Shown: positions 41,433-49,261 of the stretch, one piece after another
Position numbering within the stretch: position 1 is the stretch's first letter
How the letters are laid out: every line of letters begins with the position of its first letter
Origin: Chloroflexota bacterium
Lineage (GTDB): Bacteria; Chloroflexota; Anaerolineae; Anaerolineales; Villigracilaceae
Reading direction: 5' to 3'
Assembly (NCBI GenBank): GCA_016234485.1
Contig: JACRBL010000051.1
Coordinates: forward strand, 62,001 to 126,000
Length of the DNA stretch: 64,000 bases
Translations under genes and position numbers: made by a program
The notes under the pieces: model-generated
The model's input: only the letters and a program-made list of their open reading frames with translations
Databases searched by the model: none
Told to the model about the DNA's origin: nothing

Positions 41433-43052
41433 ATGACAAACTACGATGTGATCGTGATCGGTTCGGGCGCGGGCGGACTCACTGCCGCGGTGGCATTGGC
41501 GCAGGCGGGGAAGAAAGTGCTGGTCTTGGAGCAACACGACAGACCCGGCGGCTGGACACATTCGTTCACGCTGAACGGCTATCGCTTCAGCCCAGGCGTG
41601 CATTACATCGGCTCGCTGGACGAGGGCGGCGGGTTGCGTCGCATCTATGACGGGCTGGGCGTCTCACAAGACCTGGCGTTCGTGGAACTGAATCCCGATG
41701 GCTACGATCACATCGTCGTCGGCGACAAACGGATCGATTTTCCCAAGGGCAAAGAGAAACTCGTCGAGCGGCTGAAGAGTCACTTCCCGCACGAGGCCAA
41801 GGGCATTGACGGCTACTTCAACGAGATCGTCAACATGACGCAGGGATTGCGGCGCATCGGGAATTTGTCCAAGCCGCTACAAGCCGCTTCGGGCGTAGCG
41901 AACGTGTTGAAGTGGGCGCGCGCCACGGGCGCGGACCTGATCAACGCGCACGTCACCGACCCCGTTTTGCGCGGCGTGTTGGGCGGACAATCGGGCGATC
42001 ATGGGATGCCGCCTTCGCAGGTGAGCGCGTTCATGCACGCGGGTATCACCGAGCATTATCTCGATGGCGGATACTATCCGATGGGCGGCGCGTTCACGAT
42101 TCCGCGGGCGTTCGTTCGAGCGCTGAAACGCGCGGGCGGGGAAGTCCGCCTCGGGTCACGCGTGAAGCGGATGTTGCTCGAGGGGAAGAAGGTCATCGGC
42201 GTGGAATTGGAATCGGGGGAGCAGATCCGCGCGGGCGTGGTCGTCTCCAATGCCGATCCCGAAGTGACATTTGGCAAGTTGATCGGGCGCGAGCAGTTGT
42301 CGCCCAAGTTGCGGAGGAAGATTGATGGGGTGAAATATTCGACCTCGTGCCTGAGCCTGTTTTTCGCGACGGATATGGACCTGCGCGGCGCGGGTCTCGA
42401 CTCGGGCAACATGTGGTACTACGATCACGCGGACGTGGACAAGATTTACGCCGACGGCTTGACCGACGCGCTGATGCGCGAGGAGACGCCGCCTGGGATG
42501 TTCCTGACCGTGACAACGCTGAAAGACCCGTCGAAGATGCACAAGACGGGAGCGACCGCGGGACACCACACCTGCGAGTCGTTCGCGTTCGTGAGCTACG
42601 ACGCGTTCGAGCAGTGGGCGCACACGAAGTACGGCGCGCGTCCCACCGACTACGACGCGATGAAGGAAGACCTGGCCTGGCGCATGGTGCGCGGACTGGA
42701 GAAGCGCATCCCCGGCTTGAGCAAGCACATCACGTATTACAGCCTCGGCACGCCGCTGTCGAACGAACATTATCTCAACGCCACGCGCGGCAACCTGTAC
42801 GGCATTGACAAGCGCCCGTCGCAGGTGGGTCCGCTGGGATTCACGGCGCGCACCGAGTTTGAGGGACTGTTCCTGTGCGGTCAAAGCACCACCAGCCACG
42901 GCGTGGCGGGAGTCACGGCTTCGGGCATCGAGGCGGCCAAGGCGATCTTGAATTGCGGGGCGAGGGATTTGTTGAGGGAGGGTGGAGGAGGGATGAGGTT
43001 TGTGGGGGCGGAGGGGGGTCAGTGGGAGAGGAGGAGGGAGGAGGAGGTATGA
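41433..43052 (+). CDS. FAD-dependent phytoene dehydrogenase/retinol saturase-like oxidoreductase
   Basis: This 539 aa flavoprotein belongs to the CrtI/CrtISO/RetSat family, which desaturates, isomerises or saturates polyenes. ATG 41433 follows GGAG. YDVIVIGSGAGGLTAAVALA and VLVLEQHDRPGGWTHSFTLN bind FAD. VHYIGSLDEGGGLRRIYDGL, FIRHAG-like FMHAGITEHYLDGGYYPMGG and the C-terminal GLFLCGQSTTSHGVAGVTAS block are characteristic. The final ~25 residues are Gly/Glu/Arg-rich, read from an almost pure purine tract (42955-43046), and unlikely to be part of the fold. The substrate may be a carotenoid-type lipid. A 283-bp spacer with the next operon's promoter follows. Confidence 0.85.
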   Translation: MTNYDVIVIGSGAGGLTAAVALAQAGKKVLVLEQHDRPGGWTHSFTLNGYRFSPGVHYIGSLDEGGGLRRIYDGLGVSQDLAFVELNPDGYDHIVVGDKRIDFPKGKEKLVERLKSHFPHEAKGIDGYFNEIVNMTQGLRRIGNLSKPLQAASGVANVLKWARATGADLINAHVTDPVLRGVLGGQSGDHGMPPSQVSAFMHAGITEHYLDGGYYPMGGAFTIPRAFVRALKRAGGEVRLGSRVKRMLLEGKKVIGVELESGEQIRAGVVVSNADPEVTFGKLIGREQLSPKLRRKIDGVKYSTSCLSLFFATDMDLRGAGLDSGNMWYYDHADVDKIYADGLTDALMREETPPGMFLTVTTLKDPSKMHKTGATAGHHTCESFAFVSYDAFEQWAHTKYGARPTDYDAMKEDLAWRMVRGLEKRIPGLSKHITYYSLGTPLSNEHYLNATRGNLYGIDKRPSQVGPLGFTARTEFEGLFLCGQSTTSHGVAGVTASGIEAAKAILNCGARDLLREGGGGMRFVGAEGGQWERRREEEV

Positions 43053-43102
43053 TTGCAGAAGACACTTTTTCTTTCGCTATATTGATTTCGAGCGATATGT
43101 TG

Positions 43103-43131
43103 TTGACTTCGGGGATAATTGAGGCTATACT
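43103..43131 (+). promoter_or_regulatory. Sigma-70-type promoter of the ACT-UPF0210-ThrRS-like island
   Basis: TTGACT (43103-43108) and TATACT (43126-43131) are exactly 17 bp apart. The leader to the ACT gene would be about 200 nt. Confidence 0.72.
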
Positions 43132-43335
43132 TTGTTTACGCTTCTCAAGCAAGGTGTGATTACTGGCGGTATTGTTAGTTACTTGATACGCTAGCCAAAC
43201 ATTCGATCTTAATAGTTGTCTCGTTGTAAGTGGTCTTTACTCCCTCTTTCGCAGATATGTTGTCTGTATCTCTCCAGAGAAAATGAGGATCCGGGCTGGA
43301 GATAAATAAGGCAAACAGGAGGCATTGTTAATGCA
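43132..43335 (+). other. About 200-nt leader of the island operon
   Basis: It holds a TCTCCAG/CTGGAGA hairpin (43271-43302) and an AGGAGG at 43317-43322. The ATG best spaced from that AGGAGG is at 43331 and opens an 8-codon frame that ends inside the ACT gene (start 43336). No T-box sequence (AGGGTGG-type) was found. Confidence 0.4.
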
Positions 43336-43956
43336 ATGGATGACACAGACACAGTAAGATATCGACAGATAGTAGGAACGCTATCGTTTGGCATTAACCA
43401 TCCAAGAATCTTTCTCAGTTTATGTAAAGCATATCAAGAATTAAATCTCGATATTATTGATGTAGTGTCCCATGTTAGAAAAGGGTGGTTTGTCAAATTA
43501 ATTTTGGGAAGAAACAAAAATGAGGATGGATTGTCTTTTGAGAGATTCCGAAAGCATATCAACAAGGTGGCTCGAACTCTTAATTTTAGCACCGAATGTT
43601 TTATTGTTCCCGAATCTGCACAAGCGTCCGAAATTGAAGCAAATGTCGTAATCGTTTTGCAATGCGATAACAGAGTTGGTTTCCTTGCAGCCCTCCTAGA
43701 AGTTATTGATAAGTACCAAATTGACATTGTAGATATTGATGTTTGGATGGACGAAACCGAGGAAACTGCAGCATTGAAAATCCATACTTACATACCTACC
43801 GAAACTGCGGAATTCTTTGAAATTCTAGAGGGAATTCGATCTGATATGAAAAAACTGAAAGAAGGCCTCGGCCTCAAAAACTTCGATTATATGGTTCATT
43901 CATCAGAAACATTCGAGTTTATTCAAAGGATTGACTACGAACGACAGGAGGAATGA
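43336..43956 (+). CDS. ACT-domain protein, probable amino-acid sensor
   Basis: This 206 aa protein has two tandem ACT-like regulatory domains: residues about 10-95 (VGTLSFGINHPRIFLSLCKA, then LDIIDVVSHVRKGWF) and about 100-190 (ANVVIVLQCDNRVGFLAALL, then YQIDIVDIDVWMDETEETAA). ACT domains bind amino acids at subunit interfaces. Short ACT proteins commonly precede UPF0210 genes, as here, and the stop overlaps the next ribosome site. It is AT-rich compared with the flanks. The function is inferred as a sensor or regulator for the UPF0210 and ThrRS-like partners. Confidence 0.75.
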   Translation: MDDTDTVRYRQIVGTLSFGINHPRIFLSLCKAYQELNLDIIDVVSHVRKGWFVKLILGRNKNEDGLSFERFRKHINKVARTLNFSTECFIVPESAQASEIEANVVIVLQCDNRVGFLAALLEVIDKYQIDIVDIDVWMDETEETAALKIHTYIPTETAEFFEILEGIRSDMKKLKEGLGLKNFDYMVHSSETFEFIQRIDYERQEE

Positions 43957-43958
43957 TT

Positions 43959-45353
43959 ATGAGAAGACAAGAATTAACAGAGATATCACAAATGGTTGTA
44001 CTAGACCATTTGGATATAAGGGCTGTCACAATGGGCATTAACCTTCTTTCTTGTGCGTCGGGCTCAACGAAAGTCGTCGCGGAGAAGGTGAAATCTCAGA
44101 TAATTCGGAAAGCAAAGAATCTAATCGAAGAAGCAGATAAAGTTGAGAATTTCTTCGGACTTCCCATAAAGAATAAGCGTATATCTGTTACTCCTATAGG
44201 ACTTCTTGCAGGCAGTTGTGTTGACTCTCAATATCAGAATATTGCAGTCGCCATGGACAATGCAGTCAAAGAGTTAAATGGTTCGGCGAAGAATCCTAAT
44301 AAAGGAATTACTTTTATTGGCGGTTTCTCTGCATTAGTGGATAAAGGGTACACACAGACCGACCGCAATTTCATCAATTCAATCGTGGAGTCAATATCAC
44401 AAACAAGCCATGTTTGTTCATCAATGAATGTTGCAAGCACAAAGGCTGGTATCAATATGGAGGCTGTACTTCAAGTTGCCACAGTGGTAAAAAACCTGGG
44501 TGCTAATACTGAAAAAGGACATGGTTGTGCCAAGTTTGTAGTTTTTGCGAATGCCCCTAACGATAATCCCTTTATGGCAGGTGCTTTTCATGGAGTGGGC
44601 GAACCAGAATGTGTGATCAATGTGGGTATTAGTGGTCCGAGTGTCATAAAGCGAGTAGTTGAAAACTCACGAGATGTTGATTTTGCAACACTTTCAGATA
44701 GAATCAAAAGGGCGATATTCAAAGTTGTCCGAGCAGGTACACTAGTTGGGAAAAAACTAGCCACACAGCTAGGCGTTGATTTTGGTATAGTGGATTTATC
44801 TTTAGCACCTACTCCAGATCCCGTTGATAACAGTATCGCGAGAATTATTGAAGCTATGGGTATTGAAAGTTGTGGTAGTCATGGAACAACCGCTGCCCTC
44901 GCATTGCTAATTGATGCAGTTAAAAAGGGTGGCATTGCTGCTACATCTAGTGCGGGAGGATTAAGTGGAGCATTTATTCCAGTTAGTGAGGATAGCGGTA
45001 TGGTCGAGGCTGTTCAACGAGGATCACTGACACTTGACAAGCTGGAATCGCTAACCAGCATTTGTTCTGTGGGCATGGACATGTTTGGAGTTCCTGGGGA
45101 GACACCTGTGACAACTATAGCCGCGATCATTGCTGACGAAATGGCAATTGGTGTGATAAACAATAAGACCACAGCTGTAAGAATTCTACCGATATTAGGA
45201 ACAAAACCAGGAGATGTTGTTGACCTCAGACCATACAACGATCTCTTGGGAAACGTGATAATTATGAATGTAAAACCGTTTAGTTCCGAAGCGTTTTTCA
45301 ATCGATTATCACTCGGACGAATCCCTGCCCCAATGCGTAGTTTAACCAACTAA
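43959..45353 (+). CDS. UPF0210/DUF711-family protein (PFL-like fold)
   Basis: This 464 aa protein has unknown biochemical function. ATG 43959 is preferred over 43953 because AGGAGG lies 7 bases before it. The family has a structure related to pyruvate formate-lyase and its relatives but lacks the glycyl radical chemistry as far as known. It has the family blocks IRAVTMGINLLSCA, GLLAGSCVDSQYQNIAVAMD, GCAKFVVFANAPNDNPFMAG, FGIVDLSLAPTPDPVDNSIA and GMDMFGVPGETPVTTIAAII. The length is close to the family norm of about 450. It is the middle gene of the AT-rich island. Confidence 0.88.
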   Translation: MRRQELTEISQMVVLDHLDIRAVTMGINLLSCASGSTKVVAEKVKSQIIRKAKNLIEEADKVENFFGLPIKNKRISVTPIGLLAGSCVDSQYQNIAVAMDNAVKELNGSAKNPNKGITFIGGFSALVDKGYTQTDRNFINSIVESISQTSHVCSSMNVASTKAGINMEAVLQVATVVKNLGANTEKGHGCAKFVVFANAPNDNPFMAGAFHGVGEPECVINVGISGPSVIKRVVENSRDVDFATLSDRIKRAIFKVVRAGTLVGKKLATQLGVDFGIVDLSLAPTPDPVDNSIARIIEAMGIESCGSHGTTAALALLIDAVKKGGIAATSSAGGLSGAFIPVSEDSGMVEAVQRGSLTLDKLESLTSICSVGMDMFGVPGETPVTTIAAIIADEMAIGVINNKTTAVRILPILGTKPGDVVDLRPYNDLLGNVIIMNVKPFSSEAFFNRLSLGRIPAPMRSLTN

Positions 45354-45368
45354 TCGAGGAGACTTGCA

Positions 45369-46610
45369 ATGGATGACATGCATGAAATCAACTCGGAACT
45401 CGGCTTTTGGGGCTTCTACCCTGAAGCCGGCAAGCATTTGCCGTTTTGGCGTCCTAATGGCGCGCTAATTCGTAGCACCATTGAAGATTTCTGGAAACGA
45501 GAACATCAAAAACAGGGATACCAATTAGTATACACTCCGCACATTGCTTCTGCTGACGTCTGGGAAACGAGTGGCCATACAACCCGTTTTGCAGAAAAAA
45601 TGTATCCGAGGATGAGACTCGAGAATGATGAGGAATACATTCTTCGACCAATGAATTGTCCTTTTCATATATTTATATTCAAGGCGGATCAGCACAGTTA
45701 CAAGGAACTGCCTCTACGGTATGCAGAATTAGGAACTGTCTATCGAAAAATCCCCTCTGGAAGTTTTCGAGAAATGTTGGAAGTTCGCGGCTTCACACAA
45801 GATGATGCGCATATTTTTTGTGAACGACAAAAAGCGGAAGAAGAAATCGCCAACCTTTTGGAGTTTACTGTTTTCTTTTTAAAGGATGTGTTCGGTATTG
45901 CGGACTATCGGGTCATTCTTCGACTCAAGCCTAAGGAAGCCATTGGTGAAGATGCTCTATGGAATAGCGCTCAAAAACTTCTGAGGGATGTATTGGCGAG
46001 TAAAGATATACCGTATGAAGACGCCCCAGGTGAAGGCGTGTTCTATGGTCCCAAAATTGATTTTGAAATAACGGATCCATACTACCAAAAGGAGTGGATA
46101 TGTTCTACGATTCAGTTGGATATAATTCTTGCGGAAAAATTCGATGTAAAATATATCGCGAGAGATGGACATGCCGAGACTCCACTGATAATTCACCGTA
46201 CCATACTTGGCTCGCTAGAGAGATTTATTGGTATTTTGTTGCTAAGAACTAAAGGGCATTTACCTTTGTGGCTGTCTCCGTGTCAAGTCATGTTGCTCCC
46301 TCTTGGTGGTATTGAATTCTCAAGCAATTTAGCCCACGCAAAAAGTGTAAAATCCCTTCTTGAGAATCAAGCTGCAGGTCTAAATTTGCGGGTTGCTGTA
46401 GACTTAGAAGATCGCGATGTTAGAGAAGCTAAAGAACAAGCAATTCGTAAAAAGATTCCATATATTCTTGTAATTGGACCTCGAGAGCGTATCAATCAAA
46501 AATTATCTGTAACGCATTGGGACGGAAAGGAATATTCATCGACTGCCCGCAATCTGTCTTACGAAGAATTTACAGATGAGTTGCGCAACAAGATCATGAA
46601 ACGTATCTGA
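45369..46610 (+). CDS. Threonyl-tRNA synthetase-like protein without TGS or editing domains
   Basis: This 413 aa protein has the class II catalytic core and anticodon-binding-like domain of ThrRS but begins directly at the core. The N-terminal TGS and editing domains, about 240 residues in standard ThrRS, are missing. Catalytic parts are kept: Zn ligands Cys97 (PMNCPFH), His148 (GFTQDDAHIFC) and His276 (IIHRTILGS), motif 2 Arg117 (LRYAELGTVYRKIPSG) and motif 3 Arg285 (SLERFIGIL). The usual MNCPGH Gly is Phe99. The C-terminal domain is divergent where tRNA-Thr bases are read (DLEDRDVREAKEQAIRKK). GAGGAG lies before ATG 45369. It could charge a special tRNA or activate threonine for another pathway. 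Confidence 0.85.
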   Translation: MDDMHEINSELGFWGFYPEAGKHLPFWRPNGALIRSTIEDFWKREHQKQGYQLVYTPHIASADVWETSGHTTRFAEKMYPRMRLENDEEYILRPMNCPFHIFIFKADQHSYKELPLRYAELGTVYRKIPSGSFREMLEVRGFTQDDAHIFCERQKAEEEIANLLEFTVFFLKDVFGIADYRVILRLKPKEAIGEDALWNSAQKLLRDVLASKDIPYEDAPGEGVFYGPKIDFEITDPYYQKEWICSTIQLDIILAEKFDVKYIARDGHAETPLIIHRTILGSLERFIGILLLRTKGHLPLWLSPCQVMLLPLGGIEFSSNLAHAKSVKSLLENQAAGLNLRVAVDLEDRDVREAKEQAIRKKIPYILVIGPRERINQKLSVTHWDGKEYSSTARNLSYEEFTDELRNKIMKRI

Positions 46611-46986
46611 TTTTCAACTTTCTTCAACGAAAAAATATTGCTATCCAACATTTTTCCAAGACTCGCTTCTCAGATTCCACAATTATTTCATCTTCCAGTG
46701 TGTACGGGAGAGGGGAATGCGCGCGAAATGAACGTCACCGCGTAGGCGTCCCTTCGGGATGGGATTGGAGATTGACCTATCCCCCCTCCCTTCCCCAAGG
46801 GAAGGGAGCTGAGCACTTGATGATTGTGATGGTTGTCCATGCAAGGCTACTATTATTCGAGAGGCATTAGCTTCTCTCCCCGTGGGGTAGACGGGAGATG
46901 GGTCTTCGCAGGCTTGCAAAGGCATGAAAACTGGCGGCATCACAGCCGCCTTTTTATTTCCCCAAAAATCCATTATCATCCTCCCC
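46611..46986. other. 376-bp spacer with remnants and a terminator
   Basis: The first ~70 bp after the ThrRS-like gene are AT-rich and hold no clear terminator. The composition then changes abruptly to G/C-rich at about 46690. CCCTTCCCC/GGGAAGGG self-complementary stretches occur near 46780-46810. A terminator lies at 46933-46955. No convincing gene is seen. Confidence 0.5.
46933..46955 (+). terminator. GGCGGC hairpin terminator
   Basis: GGCGGC and GCCGCC arms with a 6-base loop are followed by five T residues. It could end a transcript coming from the island operon. Confidence 0.7.
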
Positions 46987-47394
46987 ATGCCCTCATGGAC
47001 CTCCCGCCTCCTCATCCTCCTCGTCGCCGCATGGAACATTCAGGCGGGGATCGTTTTCCTCGTCTCCCCGCAGTCATTTGTCGGTGCGTATGAACTTTCG
47101 GGCGCGGCGGGAGAGGCGGCGGTGCGCGGCGTGGGCGTGTTGTTCCTGATGTGGAACGTGCCGTATCTGTTCGCGGTCTTCGATCCCATCCGCTTTCGGC
47201 TGGCGCTGACCCTGTCTCTGCTGATGCAATTGACGGGACTGGTCGGGGAGAGTTATATTCTGTCCACGCTGACGATGGATCACGTCGTCTTGCGAGAGTC
47301 CATCCTGCGCTTCATCGCCTTCGACGCGGCGGGACTCGTCCTGCTGGTCATCGCCTGGCTGTTGGTTCGGAAGTTGCCTGCGTCCACATCTTAA
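46987..47394 (+). CDS. Small four-helix membrane protein
   Basis: This 135 aa hydrophobic protein has unknown function. ATG 46987 is chosen because a membrane segment begins right after it; no ribosome site is visible and the longer frame overlaps the terminator. Four hydrophobic stretches are spaced at about residues 6-28, 45-63, 68-88 and 108-128. It resembles DUF-type small integral membrane proteins with no known partner. The downstream SUI1 gene follows after 27 bp. Confidence 0.6.
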   Translation: MPSWTSRLLILLVAAWNIQAGIVFLVSPQSFVGAYELSGAAGEAAVRGVGVLFLMWNVPYLFAVFDPIRFRLALTLSLLMQLTGLVGESYILSTLTMDHVVLRESILRFIAFDAAGLVLLVIAWLLVRKLPASTS

Positions 47395-47421
47395 ATTCTG
47401 TTTTCAATAGGTTCACTCATC

Positions 47422-47754
47422 ATGTCCAATTCACGCACCGTCTGGTCATCTGAAGATGGCGACCTGCGCAAGCAGGAGCAGGTCAAGTCATCGGGCAAGT
47501 CTCTGCCGCCGAAGCAACAAACCGCCTACCTGCACCGCGACTCAAAAGGGCGCGGCGGCAAGGGCGTGACGCTCATCAAAAATCTCGTCCTGTCTGAAGA
47601 CGACCTGTCCGCGCTGGCGAAAAGGATCAAGCAGGCCTGCGGCGTCGGTGGGACGGTGAAGGACGGCGTGATCGAGATACAAGGCAACGACCGCGAGCGC
47701 ATCGCGGAGGTGTTGGTCAAGTTGGGTTATAAGATAAAAATGGCGGGCGGCTGA
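47422..47754 (+). CDS. yciH: SUI1/eIF1-family translation factor (YciH-like)
   Basis: This 110 aa protein has the eIF1/SUI1 fold, found in bacteria as YciH, which affects start-codon choice in vitro. The SUI1 domain covers residues about 30-108: GRGGKGVTLIKNLVLSEDDL, then KQACGVGGTVKDGVIEIQG and ERIAEVLVKLGYKIKMAGG. The basic N-terminal 30 residues are variable. It is convergent with the acylphosphatase gene, with 3 bp between stops. Confidence 0.9.
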   Translation: MSNSRTVWSSEDGDLRKQEQVKSSGKSLPPKQQTAYLHRDSKGRGGKGVTLIKNLVLSEDDLSALAKRIKQACGVGGTVKDGVIEIQGNDRERIAEVLVKLGYKIKMAGG

Positions 47755-47757
47755 GTC

Positions 47758-48054
47758 TCACAGACTGCGTTTCACCCCAAACTCACGAAACTCCCCCGTT
47801 GGCATTTCCCATTCCACGTTCGATTCGTCCACGCGTGAGGCACGCGGACCCTGTTTCATCGTCTCGATGAAGCGCTCCACTTTTGCGCGCTCACCCTCCG
47901 CCACGGCCTCCACGGTGTCGTAGCCCACGTTGCGCACCCAGCCCGTCACGCCGACCTGCCGACCGTGATATTCCACGTGCGCGCGAAAGCCAACGCCTTG
48001 CACGCGTCCTTTCACGCGCACATGCGCGCGCACGAGTTCAGTTGCGTTTGGCAA
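47758..48054 (-). CDS. acyP: Acylphosphatase
   Basis: This small enzyme hydrolyses acyl phosphates such as 1,3-bisphosphoglycerate, 98 aa. TTG 48054 is the start because GGAGGA lies just before it; it overlaps the preceding peptidase gene by 17 bases. The active site GRVQGVGFRAHVEYHGRQVG contains the catalytic Arg and GWVRNVGYDTVEAVAEG the catalytic Asn. The ferredoxin-like fold is complete. Confidence 0.92.
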   Translation of the reverse strand: MPNATELVRAHVRVKGRVQGVGFRAHVEYHGRQVGVTGWVRNVGYDTVEAVAEGERAKVERFIETMKQGPRASRVDESNVEWEMPTGEFREFGVKRSL

Positions 48055-49261
48055 GTTTCCTCCGCGCCACGATCCGCGCCGCCCAGCCCCAGAGCGGGAT
48101 GACCATCGCCAGACCGATCACGATGAAATATGGAAGCAGGTTCGCCGCCGCCACGCCGCTTCGATTCTCCCCCAAAGCGGAGTCGCGCCAACTGATCTCC
48201 AACTGGCTGAGAGGTTGTTCGAGCGCGCGGTTCGCGCCTTGCTCGCAATTCATCCCATCGGCATAGGCCGAGATCAGCGCGGAGAGTCCCGTCGTCCCAA
48301 AGCGATCAATCAAAAAGCGCACAAACGATTTCGCCTGTGCGTAAGCCTGCAAGGCGCTGACCGATTCGCGCGGGAACGACGTGCACAAATCCGCCAGCGG
48401 AAACAGCGCGTTCGCGTTCACAGCATCGGTCAGGGTCGCTTCCAAATCGGAATTGGGATAAATTTCCGCGTTTGTCGCCAGTCCCTCGCGCAGCCATACG
48501 GGCAGGTTGTAATAGCGCGGCCCAAGGCTTTGATACAAAAGCAGATGCGCCAGTTCGTGTGGCACGTGTCGGTCGAGTTCATAGGCTCGATCGGGCGAAA
48601 CCAAAATCATCGCCACGCCATGCTCGGGGCTGGCATGTCCCGCCATCCAACTTTTTCCGCCCAGGTCAATGGCGCTTTGCAGGTCGGCGCCCCTGGCGTA
48701 AATATAAATATCCATCGGCGCGACAGGCTCGATCGGCACGAGCGACTGCACGGATTCGATTCCACTTTGTGCGGCGTCCAACGCGGCCGCGCCGAAGGCC
48801 GCGTCGCCTTCGTGCCAGTGGACGCGCACATTTTGCGAATTGAGTCCGAGCCAGTCAAAGCGGTTATCGCTGTAAATAAATTCCTGTTGGGCGCTGGCAA
48901 AACGCGTCCCGTCGGCGAGCGTCACGTCGAACCAGTAGACGACGCGGGCGAAGGCGGGCAGGGGGTTGGTTAACGCGTCGAAACGATAACCCGCTGTCCC
49001 GTCCGCGTTGACCGACATGGCCTGGGTTTGCGCGAGTCCGCCCGCGGGTCGAATCGTCACGCTCACAGATTGGATCGCGCCCGCGGACTGAATCCGCGCA
49101 AAGAATTGGACTTCCTCGCCGAAGCGATGCTCCGCGCGCGCCTCTGTCACCTCGCCCCCTCCCTGACCTTTTGCGGGCCGCGCCGACCCGAGCATGATCG
49201 CCAGCCCAAGCAGAAGAAGCGCGAGTCTTTTCATGGATGGAACGTGCATGGGATTTTTCAT
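48038..49261 (-). CDS. Secreted gluzincin-type peptidase (peptidase MA-like family)
   Basis: This is a 407 aa exported zinc peptidase candidate. ATG 49261 overlaps the stop of the AEC gene (ATGA); later Met codons at 49249 and 49234 also fit the signal peptide LALLLLGLAIMLGSA. A beta-sandwich precedes the catalytic part. HVPHELAHLLLYQSLG contains HELAH zinc ligands and VWLREGLATNAEIYPNSD supplies the third Glu, as in the peptidase MA/M61-like gluzincins. A C-terminal transmembrane helix (VAAANLLPYFIVIGLAMVIP) anchors it. The substrate is unknown. Confidence 0.78.
   Translation of the reverse strand: MKNPMHVPSMKRLALLLLGLAIMLGSARPAKGQGGGEVTEARAEHRFGEEVQFFARIQSAGAIQSVSVTIRPAGGLAQTQAMSVNADGTAGYRFDALTNPLPAFARVVYWFDVTLADGTRFASAQQEFIYSDNRFDWLGLNSQNVRVHWHEGDAAFGAAALDAAQSGIESVQSLVPIEPVAPMDIYIYARGADLQSAIDLGGKSWMAGHASPEHGVAMILVSPDRAYELDRHVPHELAHLLLYQSLGPRYYNLPVWLREGLATNAEIYPNSDLEATLTDAVNANALFPLADLCTSFPRESVSALQAYAQAKSFVRFLIDRFGTTGLSALISAYADGMNCEQGANRALEQPLSQLEISWRDSALGENRSGVAAANLLPYFIVIGLAMVIPLWGWAARIVARRKLAKRN

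Noticed and set aside
43132-43335. T-box riboswitch ahead of the ThrRS-like island
   Set aside because: No AGGGTGG-type T-box sequence or terminator/antiterminator pair is present; only a 7-bp hairpin is seen.
46690-46930. A gene in the G/C-rich spacer after the ThrRS-like gene
   Set aside because: Short frames there lack ribosome sites and likeness to any family, and the region contains self-complementary repeats.
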